Assembly (NCBI GenBank): GCA_030247845.1
Contig: JAPDRP010000006.1
Location: forward strand, 682,001-746,000
Length of the DNA stretch: 64,000 nt
From: Coniosporium tulheliwenetii
Lineage: Eukaryota > Ascomycota > Dothideomycetes
Direction: 5' to 3'
A program made the translations under genes and the position numbers. This document shows positions 11,531 to 22,800 of this stretch, piece after piece. The notes under the pieces were generated by a model, which was given only the letters and a program-made list of their open reading frames with translations, was not told where the DNA came from and did no database searches. How positions within the stretch are numbered: position 1 is the stretch's first letter; every line of letters starts with the position of its first letter.

Positions 11531-12909
11531 TTACGAAGCACCACCATCGACCACCATATTCGCGCCCGTTATGTAGCTGCTAAACCCGCTGGCCAGAAAG
11601 CCAGCGACTCTACCGACCTCCTGAGGCAGTCCAGCCCGCTCGAGACCAATGTACTGCTTCTGCGCCTGCGACTTCATTAGTGTTCCATGCGCGACACCGG
11701 GCTGTGGCCGAGCTCACCTCTGCGGACTGCAAACTTGAAGGGGCAGCTGGGCGCTCATGCCTCGCATATCGAACTAGGGATCGGTCAGACAAATTCTAGA
11801 GGGCTGAACCGCCTCGCAGGGGCAGATTACGTACGCCTTTGAGATCAACGCCAACATCGATCTGGCCAGGTGAGATGCAGTTGATTCGTACGCTGGTTCC
11901 TGTTGGATCGGTTCGTCAGTCTTGTTCGCACAAACTGGATCATTCGCTCCGCCTACCCTTGAGCACCGCTACGCCAGCTCTGACAACACCCAATGCAGCA
12001 TGGGAGCTCATAGTAAGGACGGGGCCCCAGCATCCTGGTCACTGTATTAGCGCTTCCACTTTACCTCCGGGTCAACCACAACGCCTTCAGACTGCTCACC
12101 GCCGTATATGCTAGCCACAGAAGCTACGACTATGATGCTCCCATACGCCATATCCTTCGGCGCAGCGTTAGGATAGTTGCCCTTCGGTGTCGTCTTGGCC
12201 ATAGCAGGGGGCGCATATTTCAGCGCGAAGAAGGGCGCCATGCTATTCGCTTCGAAGCACTTCCGGAGGTCATCGGGAGTCGTGTCTTGAATAGACGGCG
12301 GGCCCAGGAGACCAGAAGAGGTCACCCAGACATCCAACCTGACAACGTTATCAGCCTCTGGGACACTTGAGCTGAGACGTAGGGTATGCGGACCTTCCCC
12401 ATGAATTCAGAACGTCGTCAATCAAGCTCAGTGTATCTTCTTCTGTTCCAATGTGGTAGGGGTATCCAACAACTTTTGTATGAGGGTACTCCTTGTTGAC
12501 CTCATCCGCCAGTTGCTGGTAGCTCTGGTTCGGTGATTCCGAGCAGGCTGCTCGCCAGATCGGCATCGGTCAGCACTATCCGCGGTATCGCCCGTAAGAA
12601 AGTAGGTAGAGCCGTCAAGTCGGCGGTTGGGAAGAGTCTCCGTAAACTCGACATACCGTATATGCAGGCAGCACCGTGAGCTTGAGGCATAAGTCAGCTA
12701 GTATCGCAACATGAGACATCGTCGCTGGCCTTGGAAAACTCACCAGCAAGCTCAGTGGTGATTGCCTTCCCTATCGGCTGCGTTGCGCCTGTTACCACGC
12801 ACACGAAGCCATACTGCCTCAACGTCAGCCATTGGGTTTCCCGCAAGCTCTCACTAGATCATACCAGCTTCCCATCAGGTCTGTACGGCGAGAAATGTTC
12901 CGAATCCAT
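11531..12909 (-). CDS. short-chain dehydrogenase/reductase-like protein lacking the YxxxK pair
   Basis: Multi-exon gene starting MDSEHFSPYRPDGKL at 12909. Exon 2 has the nucleotide-binding motif 'CVVTGATQPIGKAITTELA' (TGxxxGxx type). Later exons give 'QQLADEVNKEYPHTKVVGYP', 'DVWVTSSGLLGPPSIQDTTP', 'EANSMAPFFALKYAPPAM', the strand 'SIIVVASVASIYGG' carrying the usual catalytic serine, 'INCISPGQIDV' and the classic end 'ITGANMVVDGGAS'. Where the family has Y-x-x-x-K-H-A, the sequence reads 'LTMSSHAALGVVRA', so the tyrosine and lysine appear replaced. The protein may bind NAD(P) without acting as a reductase, or it may be decaying. Introns are short and several boundaries are inferred. The fold assignment is firm; function is not known. 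Confidence 0.8.
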
Positions 12910-13388
12910 CTTGTCCTGTGGAGTTGACTGCATCACGGCGGCTTTTGTTGGACGCTCTCGTGCAGAAAGATAAACGACCCTGCGGCTCTGCTTGCTGAAG
13001 GAATCCCACAAAAGAAATCTAGAGTCAATCTCATCTTGGAATAGTTGGGAATTATGCTAGGACAATTGTAGGGTGAGGTAATTGGACGGTAAATAGAAAC
13101 AATCAATGGGCCACGGAGAAGTGTTGGAGCTGCCTTATCGCTATCAGCATCCATGCTGCTGATCTGATTGTCCCTGCATCACATCCATGTGCTTGGCGGC
13201 TGAGCACTCAAGAGGAGGCTCATGGGAAGTGCACGAGGTTTGCGTGCGCTGTCGGTGAGGTTGCTGCTACATCAGACACGCTGTTGCATGGTTGTTCGAC
13301 TGTAGGAACAGCCCAGATACCTCACAGTGTGAGTGGGGGATGTTTGAGTTTGAGGGAGATTTTGGTTGATGACTATATTAGGATATGA
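12910..13388. other. intergenic region
   Basis: Between the start of the dehydrogenase gene and the stop of YOS9. No supportable gene; probably promoter and 3' untranslated sequence. Confidence 0.45.
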
Positions 13389-14933
13389 TTACAACTCCTC
13401 CTTGTAAGTCTCCTCACTGCCCTCTACTTCGTCGCCGTCAGGCTCCTCATCGCCCTGTTCGCGCTTGACATCTTCATCTTCCCTATCAGCATCGATGATA
13501 CCCCTGAACTCTCTTCCTCTCGGGGTATCGACAAGCTCAAGTCGCCAGCCCTTGTCGCCCGCCATCTTTTGCACGTCCCTCTTCAACTTCTCTAGGTCCT
13601 TGTGTGTCACTGGCACAAGCTTTTTCAGATCATCCTTGCTTAGGATCTTGACCTCGGCATCACTGGCAGCAACAGTACCGAGAAGATTCTCTTTGCCGCC
13701 GCCAACGATGACCGACTTCTCTATGACTTTGCCATCTGTGCCCACGTCTTTCTTCGCTCCAATTTCAATGCCGCCCACAATAGGCCGTTCTTCGCCGAAG
13801 CCGTGTGGCATGACATCCTCCCTGCTTGCAGGATCGGCGGCGGCCCACTTGCTGACATCTTGCTCAGCGACTATCGGCTGACAGTTGATAGCGTTGGCTC
13901 TGTTCTCCTGCGGTGGCAGGAAAGCGACATCGTTGCAGAGCCGTGGTGTATAGATAACCATTAGGTAGGAGCACGTAGCCACCTCTTTAATCATAGCTAT
14001 CCTGTCGTTTGATGCCGCGTGGCAATGGAACTGCGCGTGGCAGTCAGCAGTTTGTGATCGTATTCGGGATAATGCACACCCACCTGAACTTCGATCTTTC
14101 GGCGTTCGCCTGTGAGATCACATCTAGTGCCTCCGCCCAGCTTCTGCGCCATGTATCTTGTCTCTCCCTTCGTCACCAGCCGTGCGACGCCCGTCTCAGC
14201 CGAACTATCACCCTGCTCATCCTCTACAGCACCCAAGCTCTTCCTGTCGCCTTCTTGGCTTTTGCCCGGATACTTGCCCAGTACGAAACTATGCACGCTG
14301 GGATCTTCTACCGGCGGGTACATTGGCACGCCTCGACTCGGCGGCAGCTGATGGAACTGCCTCACCTCCGCGTTGTAGCAGAAGGAGTACGACCACCACT
14401 TCCCGGAGTGGAAGTATACGCAATTGCCCTCCATGCTCTTGAGGAGCTCCCATCCCCGGTCTGACGCGCGTGCGAGCTCTTTCTGCTCCTCCTCTGCCGT
14501 CGCGGGTTTTGAGGTGTCGTTCTGGGGTGCGGATTGTACTGTAGGTATACTGCAGAGGTAGCGTTGGTTGCCGAGTCGCATGACCTCGTATGACTCTGTC
14601 GGACTGTAGCCATCATCTTCTGTATTCCGCTCTGGATGCCCGTTGCTCCCATGCGAGAGGTCTATGGTCTCTTGCGACTCCGGCGCAGTCGGTTTGGTGG
14701 CTTGGGACGAAGCGTAGGCCAATTGCGACTCGGCGTAGGACTCGGACACGAATGAGTCAGGGAACAGGACTTCGTACTGTCACGAGAGCAGGATTAGTCG
14801 CACAGATATAGTATGTTCGGGACCCGCAGTAGCTTACCTGAGGGTGCGCGAGGAGATCTTCGAGAACGCTGAAAGCGTGCTGGCTTGCCAGTGCAAGCCT
14901 CAGAAAGGCTGGAAGTGCCCAGAAGTTCTTCAT
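13389..14933 (-). CDS. YOS9: OS-9 / Yos9 ER lectin (MRH domain) for ER-associated degradation
   Basis: Signal peptide 'MKNFWALPAFLRLALASQ' is in exon 1 (14933-14838), then 'YEVLFPDSFVSESYAESQ' as in the family. The MRH lectin domain reads 'YLCSIPTV', 'MEGNCVYFHSGKWWSYSFCY' and, after an intron near 14050, 'FHCHAASNDRIAMIKEVATC', then 'MVIYTPRLCNDVAFLPP'. This is the mannose-binding fold that recognises trimmed N-glycans on misfolded proteins and hands them to the Hrd1 ubiquitin ligase. The C-terminal part is acidic and ends KEEL, an HDEL-like tail expected to retrieve the protein to the ER. The reading frame is intact in all exons. It could only be confused with the glucosidase II beta subunit, which shares the MRH domain but has a different N-terminus. 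Confidence 0.93.
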
Positions 14934-15302
14934 AATTGCATGCGCTTCACGAGACCGGGTAGAGTATGTTGAGCTGGACGTTGGTGGAGCTTAAAACAAA
15001 GCGAGCTGCCACCTTGCAACTTTCGCGATCCATGGATGTCTCCAAGGCGCACTGACGCGAACTGGTGATGATATCACATGACAACTGCAGGTAATTTATC
15101 TCTTGGAGCCGCCACGAAAAGGATGCCAGACGCAATGACAGTGCAAGTAGCTTCAATAGATGAGATCGTATTTCGGTTGTTCTATGTCTATGCTGTGGGC
15201 TGGGTATTACGGTCTTCTGAAACCAAAGCCCCGCCAATCGCTCGACGTGTCTGCCTCCTGGTGTCACAGTACGGACCGTTTGCGTTCAGGCGCAACGCGG
15301 TC
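14934..15302. other. intergenic region
   Basis: Short spacer between the YOS9 start and the JAC1 stop (both minus strand). No gene seen; presumably holds the YOS9 promoter. Confidence 0.45.
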
Positions 15303-16043
15303 TTAATGAATGAGAACTACCGGCTTTCCCGGCTCCCAATCATCCAAGCTCTGCTTAATGTTGATCCAATACCTCAGCTTGACCGCCTCCGACTTCGCTA
15401 GGTCCATATCATCCCTCATGAACGCATCCTCTAACACGCCAACGCTCTCCTCAATCCTCTGGTTATTAACCTCCTTCATCGCTCTGATCTCATCGTCCGA
15501 CTCCGCGGCTTCGATATCCTCCCTTGCCTCCAGCACCTCCATCAGCAACTCCGGATCCTCCACCTTCGCGCTCTCATCCTCGGCCACATCTATACCGCGT
15601 AGACTGAGTAGGTATTGCGCTCTCAGGAGCGGGTTCTCGAGTGTCTTGTACGCCTCGTTGATCCGCGCAGACATGGCCTCCGCCTTGCGCTTGTTTTCTT
15701 GGGAATGCCTGTCTGGATGCGCTTGGGCTTGCAGCTGGAGAAACTCCCGCTTTAGCTGGTTGAGATCGACGGCGAAGGCTCCTTGTGGTGGGGGCCCTGA
15801 CGGTAGGGAACGTGGGAAGAAGTGGTAGTGGGTTTGTGGCGGCGAAGCGGCTTCGACCCGTCGAGTGCGAGTCGTGGAGAAGTGCCTTCGACGTGATGAT
15901 GAGGTATTATTGCGATGCTGGTTCCAGCTGCACCGGTATATGCACGCCTGGCGGTGCGGTTGGGAGGCCAGCGCGCTGCTCGGAAATGCGGCATCGGTAG
16001 CTGCGCGAAGCCAGCTGAGAGTCGCTGGTGTGATTGGACGCAT
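15303..16043 (-). CDS. JAC1: J-domain co-chaperone Jac1/HscB, mitochondrial Fe-S cluster assembly
   Basis: About 246 residues from ATG 16043. I chose the internal start MRPITPATLSWLRAATDAA because it gives an Arg/Ser-rich mitochondrial presequence. The longer upstream frame has no family support. The J domain follows 'HYHFFPRSLPSGPP', with the catalytic HPD in 'LQAQAHPDRHSQENKRKAEA' and 'INEAYKTLENPLLRAQYLL'. The C-terminal HscB helical domain (e.g. 'LLMEVLEAREDIEAAESDDE') binds the scaffold Isu1. Jac1 stimulates the mitochondrial Hsp70 that releases Fe-S clusters from Isu1. Length and domain order are normal for the family, and there is no intron. Confidence 0.94.
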   Translation of the reverse strand: MRPITPATLSWLRAATDAAFPSSALASQPHRQACIYRCSWNQHRNNTSSSRRRHFSTTRTRRVEAASPPQTHYHFFPRSLPSGPPPQGAFAVDLNQLKREFLQLQAQAHPDRHSQENKRKAEAMSARINEAYKTLENPLLRAQYLLSLRGIDVAEDESAKVEDPELLMEVLEAREDIEAAESDDEIRAMKEVNNQRIEESVGVLEDAFMRDDMDLAKSEAVKLRYWINIKQSLDDWEPGKPVVLIH

Positions 16044-16404
16044 GTTCACGTGCGAGTGTATGAGCTTGTGAGACCTTAGGTAAGACAGAGTATCGGATAC
16101 ACAGTCGATTATGTGGTTGATAGATGAACGTAGAAATTGAGAGACGCGTAAGAAAGACATCGCTTTGAACGATCGTAACGTCATGCCGCGGCGCCGATTC
16201 TCCGGGCCGAACAACGGCATTAAACCCTGGACCAACTTCCAGCTGCATCGCCATCATCTAGATGCTCCAAGATACAGACAAGTCTTTGTTCTTGCGAATT
16301 CAATTCTGGGTCCAGTTTCCGATGATGCTCCTCCCACGCTACAATCCCAGGTACAACGGCCGACAGAAACATGACCAAGACCTCACACCAGAGGAGCGCC
16401 AGTA
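16044..16404. other. intergenic region
   Basis: Spacer between the start of JAC1 and the stop of the zinc-motif gene. Nothing coding is supported. Confidence 0.45.
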
Positions 16405-17443
16405 TCAAAGGTTGTTCATGGAGAAGCCACTCTCTCTAAGGCCAAAGCTGTCAGACAGAGACATTGCATCGAAGGCAAGTTGGTTGTCCGCTTCCTGCCC
16501 AATGTCAGCCGTGATCCGTAGGACTCCCTGAAGGCACGCCGTGTATTCCAGGTACTTACCGCCTGTTCCCAGCCAAACCCACCTTGGAGAGCCCCCATGG
16601 CAGGCCACTCATTCTGAAAAGGTGAAGGAAATTGGCTTCGTGTCCCCGTGTAACTGCCATGGAAGCTGTCTGGAATCGAGACACCGCCATTGTATTGCTG
16701 GGGAGATGTCCAGCTAGGCGTAGATACCGAAGAGCTTCCGACCATGTATGTGTACGGAAAGCTATCCAAGACTGTCTCTGGTTCCGGATCTTGACTGAAA
16801 CTGGATGCTGAAGGCTGGTGGCTAACAGCCGACTGGTACGAAGCGGGAGATAGAGTTCGGCACGTTCTCGCTTTATTCTCACTGCCAGGCTTTGGGCCGC
16901 CGATGGCATGAAGGCACTGGATTGACTGAGCTACAGCTCGGCTTCTGGGGTCCTTGTGTTTCATACCTTCTTTTTACGGTCTTTGCAATTGCGACAGGCT
17001 CCAATTATTCTCGTGTCACCATACTCAGACCGCTCTTGTTCGTTCATCCGTCTTTTTTTCCGCTGCCTAGGAATGTGCGTGCCCGGAAGCCTCCAAACGT
17101 TCATCCCGTTACGCATCGTAGATAGAGTTTCAGAGTCAATCAATGTGGAGCGGGATGCGGACACTGGTGGAGACTGGAGAGCGTTGGTCCCTACAGTCCC
17201 GAACTCGCTCGAGCCATGCGTTGCGAGAGCTGCAGTTGCTCTTGCAAGCACTTGTTTGGCCTGCTCGAGATGAAATTCCTGCACCGCAGCCTGAAGTCTC
17301 TTGCTGTGGACCAGTACCGTTGGGTATGCCGCCTCGAGAGCAACCTGAAGCTCCCAAGACCCTAACGGAGGGTTGAAGTGGAGGCCGGCGTAAGGGTCAT
17401 GCGGATCGTCTCCGGGCCTGGGATTGCGTTCGATGGTATACAT
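16405..17443 (-). CDS. putative nuclear protein with a C-x2-C-x6-C-x-H zinc motif
   Basis: Three exons. Exon 1 starts MYTIERNPRPGDDPHDPYAG at 17443 and ends in a basic stretch 'RQRKKRRMNEQERSEYGDTR' followed by 'IIGACRNCKDRKKK'. A 50-bp intron (GTATGA..CCAG) interrupts the motif exactly, and the next exon begins 'CLHAIGGPKPGSENK', giving Cys-x2-Cys-x6-Cys-x-His. The following region is Ser/Pro/Gln-rich ('FPYTYMVGSSSVSTPSW'). A last intron (GTAAGT..GGCAG) leads to 'EADNQLAFDAMSLSDSFGL' and a stop at 16405. The arrangement (basic patch, short Cys/His cluster, acidic/Ser-rich tail) resembles a fungal transcription regulator. The motif is too short to be a canonical Zn2Cys6 cluster and the function is unknown. 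Confidence 0.7.
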
Positions 17444-18516
17444 GTTGTGCAAGGAAGTCCTCGAAAGTAACAACGCGGTATGAACGGCAAGAACGCCCCA
17501 TGTTCCTGAGCAGAATAGTCTCAAATATATAGTTTAGTTCGAGTGAGCAACTCATGATACGAGCAATATGCAGCAGCAGCATGGAGGCCGCATCAAGACC
17601 CACGCAGCACCACGCGAGTCAGCCATAATCGCTGAACAAGTTATATCATTGGGCCGACGCCGCGGGGCGAATGTAGTTACGGCTGAGATCAAAACCCAGG
17701 CAAAAGCATTTACATACCAACATGAGATGAAATCCCGAGCGTTTGTTCACATTTGAGCCGGGATGAAGCACAAGCCGTCAAGCCCATCCAGGCTTGGCAG
17801 ATGCAAATCCGCATAAGGTAATGTTGCATCCTCGATCGGCTTGGCGCATGGAGTGGACGCAGAATCATACGCCCACGGTCATCAGCCTTGCGGGCAGCGG
17901 GCTCCCGCCGGAAAGGGCAACATGATCTGCGGGAAGCTTACAGCAAGGGAATAAGGGACTGACTCGTGTGGCAACAAACTGTTCGTCCCGTCCTCCGGCA
18001 GATTCGTTCTTCTTGTAATGTTGTCAAATACAGCTGCACCCCTCCTGCGCCAGAACTATACACGACGAGCGGAGTGGTCACTTCAGCCTGCCAGCCCTTG
18101 GACCTTGAGGCTGCTGACAAGCTCTTCTGAATATTATCTATCTTGGTGGCCAGCTTCCGGCGTCAAGGGCGGCAGTAGATGAAGTGGTAGTGATATAGTT
18201 GCATACCCCACGTGATCTTTCAAGTCGTACTAGCAAGGAACCACGTTGTCCTAGGCTGGGGGCTGGGGACAACGCATCGGCCTGCAGCTCAGGGCAATCC
18301 TATCGCTCAGAGTAGAGCGCGTGCGCAACAAAGAAACTAGGATTACTGTGCTCTCAATGGGCTCTGTCAGTTCCGTGAAAAGCCTTAGCTTGTCTCGGTC
18401 TGTGTCTAAAACCGCAGGGCTTGAGTTCGGGCCATCATCGAAGGCGGTGCACACATAATTTCTAGCATTCCTGGCCTCCAACGCTGGACATACGTACTTA
18501 CCCTTGTCAGCCTTAC
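17444..18516. other. gene-poor stretch
   Basis: No intact gene. The right part (about 18380-18516, minus) may be the decayed downstream exon of the WD40 relic ('NARNYVCTAFDDGPN'), but this is weak. Confidence 0.4.
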
Positions 18517-18624
18517 CTTGGAAGCTTCCTTTTGTATCCCCATATCGTGCTGTTGGTCTTGTTTTCTCAGATCTCGCAAGTCCCATAATCTAACGGTATC
18601 ATCTTGGCTTCCCGACAGAAGCAG
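18517..18624 (-). pseudogene. WD40-repeat coding scrap
   Basis: Thirty-six codons read 'LLLSGSQDDTVRLWDLRDLR' and on to 'EASK', a textbook WD40 blade (SGSxDxTVRLWD), followed by a GTAAG donor at 18516. The neighbouring minus-strand text ('HAMIWLQTKEG') suggests the preceding strand, but it is in another frame and an in-frame TAA precedes the blade. No other blades can be joined. I read it as a remnant of a WD-repeat gene; WDR24/RTC1-type is possible but unproven. Confidence 0.45.
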
Positions 18625-18836
18625 GTACCCTTACGCCTTCTTTAGTTTGCAACCAGATCATTGCATGAACCTTAAGGAACCTGCGCCTGCCATTTTCGTC
18701 TCTGTGTCTACTGTCCAACTTGCTTTCAACAGCTTTACTGAGCCATGCCTCAGAGGCGAATTTCGGCAGAGCTCTCACATCGAAATCGGGGGAAAAGGCT
18801 CGAAAGCGGCGCGTGGCCGCTGAGCGGGCATGGTGA

Positions 18837-19577
18837 ATTTGGCGTAAGATATCGGTGTTGGCTGCGAAATATTCTATGCCAGCACGCATGTGGAAGCACA
18901 GGATCCACTCTTTCCTCGAGCTACTACGTGCTCGCCTTCCTGAGTCATTAGGCTATATGCTCTCTTATATTTATACTGCATACTAAATGGTTGCTCTGTT
19001 GTACGAGACGGTTTCAACGTTCGAGAATACTTAGGTCGAATGTTTAGGTGATCTAGCTAGATATCGTATGGCCGTGGAGGATAAAGACATTCGGGACCGG
19101 GAGACTTGGGCAGGCGTTGCGAGGTTCTGGTACTATAAAGCCGCTGATAGAAGCCCTGCTATCGGTCGGCTCTATCATCACCTAGCTATCCTCACAAGGC
19201 CAAACGCGCTCCAGCAGCTCCATTACTACTCACAATCCCTCACCTGTCTCGAACCTTTTATGGGTACGAAGGAATCGGTTCTCACTCTCTTTGGAACACT
19301 CGTTAGTCGTACAAATACGTCCCATACCCACTCGGTCAGCATTGACACGGTCTTTATCAGAACACACAGCGTACTCTTCGGCAGGGTTTCCTTAGCTTCT
19401 TTCGAATCCGCACTGAACGAATTTCTTAGACAGCTGGATAATCATATTGGTCGCGTGACAGCTAAATGGAAGGAACAAGGTATATACGTAGCCGTCTCTA
19501 ATCTTGCAGCGCTTTTCCTCTACGGGGCTAAGGAGTGTGCTTTGCGCGGGTGCTTTGACCATATGTACAGGCATTAG
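18837..19577 (+). pseudogene. Est1/SMG-type gene relic with premature stops
   Basis: A single frame reads 'KYSMPARMWKHRIHSFLELL', 'LLYETVSTFENT', 'GDLARYRMAVEDKDIRDRET', 'FWYYKAADRSPAIGRLYHHL' and 'ARPNALQQL'-like text ('TRPNALQQLHYYSQSLTC'). This is the tetratricopeptide-like Est1/SMG5-7 DNA/RNA-binding region found in many fungal proteins. Two stops interrupt it: TAA at 18984-18986 (family expects a polar residue; CAA to TAA fits) and TAG at 19032-19034 (family has Trp; TGG to TAG fits). A third (TGA 18834) lies just upstream. Both are C:G to T:A transitions. No upstream start region and no long C-terminus were found. Inactivated copy or fragment. Confidence 0.75.
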
Positions 19578-19890
19578 AGAGTGGAGAACCTCCTTCGGAA
19601 CCGGATGCGGGGTCCCGTTCTTCAAATCGGAGCTTAATGCTGACGTTTCCGTCAGCTTCTATAGCGGTTTAAGGATCTCCAACATAGAGGAACTTGTAGA
19701 GCCATACAGAAAACTATGTAGTCGACGAATTGGAACACGGAAGATGTTCGTATGTTCCAGAATGGTGATGAATGATTTCTTTATGGATTTAGGATAGCGG
19801 ATGCGATCCAATTCAGAACCACTTTTAGTTCCAAGATGTAGCCTCGGTGTGTACCCTTTCAGGTACACTTTCCTCCCAGCTGCATAAACG

Positions 19891-22800
19891 TTATGAATAC
19901 AACTCCTCCTCGTCCCGCTCCGCCGCGTCTCCGAATCCACCTCCTCCATCGTCAACATCCGCCGCCGCGTTCTTGCCTTTGCCTTTTCCTTGCCCCTTAC
20001 TCACACCCGTGCCAGTAACGGAACCGTTCGCCTTCAAATGATCCGTCCTGATCACATACTCATCCTCGCTATCTTCCTCTTTCCCTACTCCATCAAGAAC
20101 CCGATTGTTCCCGCTCACATCGTCGCCATGATGGGACGCCGACTTGCCCTTCCCCTTCCCCTTTCCTCGACCGGTGTTGCCGAACTTCGGACCACCCCTG
20201 CTACTTTCCAGTTCTCTAGCCGTCCTATCCGCCAACTGACCCGCAGCGAGCCTTTCTCCCTTCTCCTTCGCCGACCCCACCCCCTCAAACGTCCTCCTAA
20301 CCCTCTCATAATGCACCAACTCATCAGCACTAACACTTGGCACGAGCTCCCTCCTCGCCGCGACAAAGTCCTCCTCCGTAACCTCGACCGCCGTGTCCTC
20401 GGCCGTCGCGAAGTGGTCGAAGAAGTGCGCGATGGTGATGGGCGGCGCGTTTGGCGGACGCTCGGGGTCGATGTTGAGGGCGGCGACTTTGGCATCGACG
20501 CGGTGGGCCGTGCGGGTGATGGCTTTGAGCATTGCGTCTGAGCAGAGGGCGTAGAGGTCGGCGCCGGTGTAGGTGAAGGGGAGTTGGGATGCGATTTGGC
20601 GGAGGGAGAGGGAGGTGGAGTGTGAACCTGGTGGAGTAGGTCAGCGGACTTTCCTGTTTCTTCCTGATCTTATTCCGGCGGAGTAGAGTGAGAGGAGTCA
20701 TGGGACATGTATACATACTTTCTCGTCAGCGCCTCCAGGATAGTAAGCTGCTTCTCATGCGTATCGCTCACACCCAGATACAACATCTTATCAAACCGTC
20801 CCGGCCGCAACAGCGCCTGATCCAGCAGATCTGGTCGATTAGTCGCGCCGATAACGAACACACCCTCTCCGCCATCGCTCATGCCGTCCAGTTCCGCCAG
20901 CAGCTGCGACACGATCCTATCCATGACGCCGCCGCTATCACCCTGGTTCCCCCTCTTCGGAGCCACAGAGTCCAGCTCATCGAAGAACACTACACAAGGT
21001 CTCGCATCCCGCGCCCGCTGGAACACGCGCCGCACATTCGCTTCCGACTCGCCGATATACATATTCAGCAGCTCCGGCCCCTTGACGGAAAAGAAGTTCA
21101 GCGAAAACTCTGTCGCGATAGCCTTGGCGAGCAGCGTCTTTCCCGTGCCAGGCGGACCGTAGAACAGGATACCCGAGCGTTTCTTCATGCCCTTGGCGAA
21201 CAGCTCCGGCCGCGAGAGCGGCAGCTGGATCGTCTCCATCACGGCGTCCTTGACGTGGGTAAGCCCGCCGACGTCGGACCAGGACACGTTGGGGATCTTG
21301 GGCGCGCCGATTGCGTCGGCGAAGTTCTTGCGCGCGGCGTCGACGGCGGCGTCGAGGTCTGGTTTTGTGAGGCTGGTGCTGGAGGGACCGCCGGACAACT
21401 GGATGTCTTTGAGGGTGATGGGAAGAGCGGGGGAGAGGGAGGCGTTGGAGGTTGAGACAAGGCTTTCGAGACGCGAGCGCTTGGCCACGAGGGCGCGGTC
21501 GAGCACGTCGACTAGGTCGCTGGCGACGAGGGCGGCGGTTTTTACGGCGACAGAACTGAGGTCGACGGAGGGAGCGAGGCGGATCCCGGTGTCTTCGATG
21601 ATGCCGCGGAGGATTCCTTCTCTTTCGGCTTCGTCTGGGGCGGAGAGCTCGAGCTCGTGGGTGAAGAGGCCGCGGATGCCTTCGGAGACTTTGTCGACTT
21701 CGGTCGTGGTGGCGATGAGAACTCGCGAGTCTGCCAAAACCTTTTTGAGTACGGTCACCATGCGGTCCGCATTCAGTGCGTCAATGTGCTTGATGAGGAG
21801 GGCTGTGTACTCGGCTCCACAGTGGAAAGCTCTGTCCGCCCTCATTTCAAGAGTGGCCTCGGTCTTATTATCTCCGCCTCCGGCACCGCCTTCGGTGACG
21901 ATGTCAAAAGAGTCTATTGTAAAGGTATGCAAACCAAGGTCCTCGCACGCGCGAGTCGCTGTGGTGGCTTTTCCGATGCCCCGTTGACTTGAAGTGAGCA
22001 AAATTGCAAGAGGAGGCAAGCCTAAATGTATCGCGCGCGGACTGGTAGCAGCAGAGATGAGCTCCCTAAGTCGACGTCTTAAGGATGATACGTAAGGCTT
22101 CGGCAGCTCCGCGATGCCAGGTGCTTTGGCTGGAGAACCGTTAGATGACATCGGCAGCGACTTGACCCCAAGGTAGTATTGCCACGAGCTACTGATTGCA
22201 GGCGGTACTTTGCCTTGCACTGTAGCACCCATCTTCAGTACAGAAATCGCCGGATCGATAGTGGTTACCCCTCCCCACACATCTTGATCTCCGTCTTCGC
22301 GTGGCTCATTTGAGCCGCTCACGACATTGTCGACTTTGAACCATACGACACCTTTTGATGCCCTACTGCTGCTTTCCGTGTCTTCACGCTTCGTCTGTGA
22401 CAACAGCTCATCATTCGTATTATCCTCTGACCCCTGAAACACCGCTCTCCCCAGAGACGCGTCGACAGTGATGCCGATAAGATCACAGCTCTTCACTATC
22501 CGACGCTTTTGCTCGAAATGGTCTTTCAATGCGGCAAACAAGCTTGGCTGAAGAGTGATCTCCGAAGACAGGGGTGTGGCAAGCTTCAGTAACGAGACCT
22601 CTTTCGCGTATGGTGGAGCCGAGCTGCTCGTGATTCTGTTCTTCTGAACACCAGCTCGCGGGCCGCCAGGCGGGTGCGGCGCAGGTAGAGGACTGATCAG
22701 AAGATGTGATGGCTGCCCGAGATTAGATAACAACAGTGGAGAGAGGTGGACTCGAGCAGCCGGACTAGGTTGACCGAATTGTGAGATGCTTGAGCGCCGA

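Noticed and set aside
16044..16235. N-terminal 64-residue extension of JAC1
   Set aside because: The internal start gives a proper mitochondrial presequence and family-normal length.
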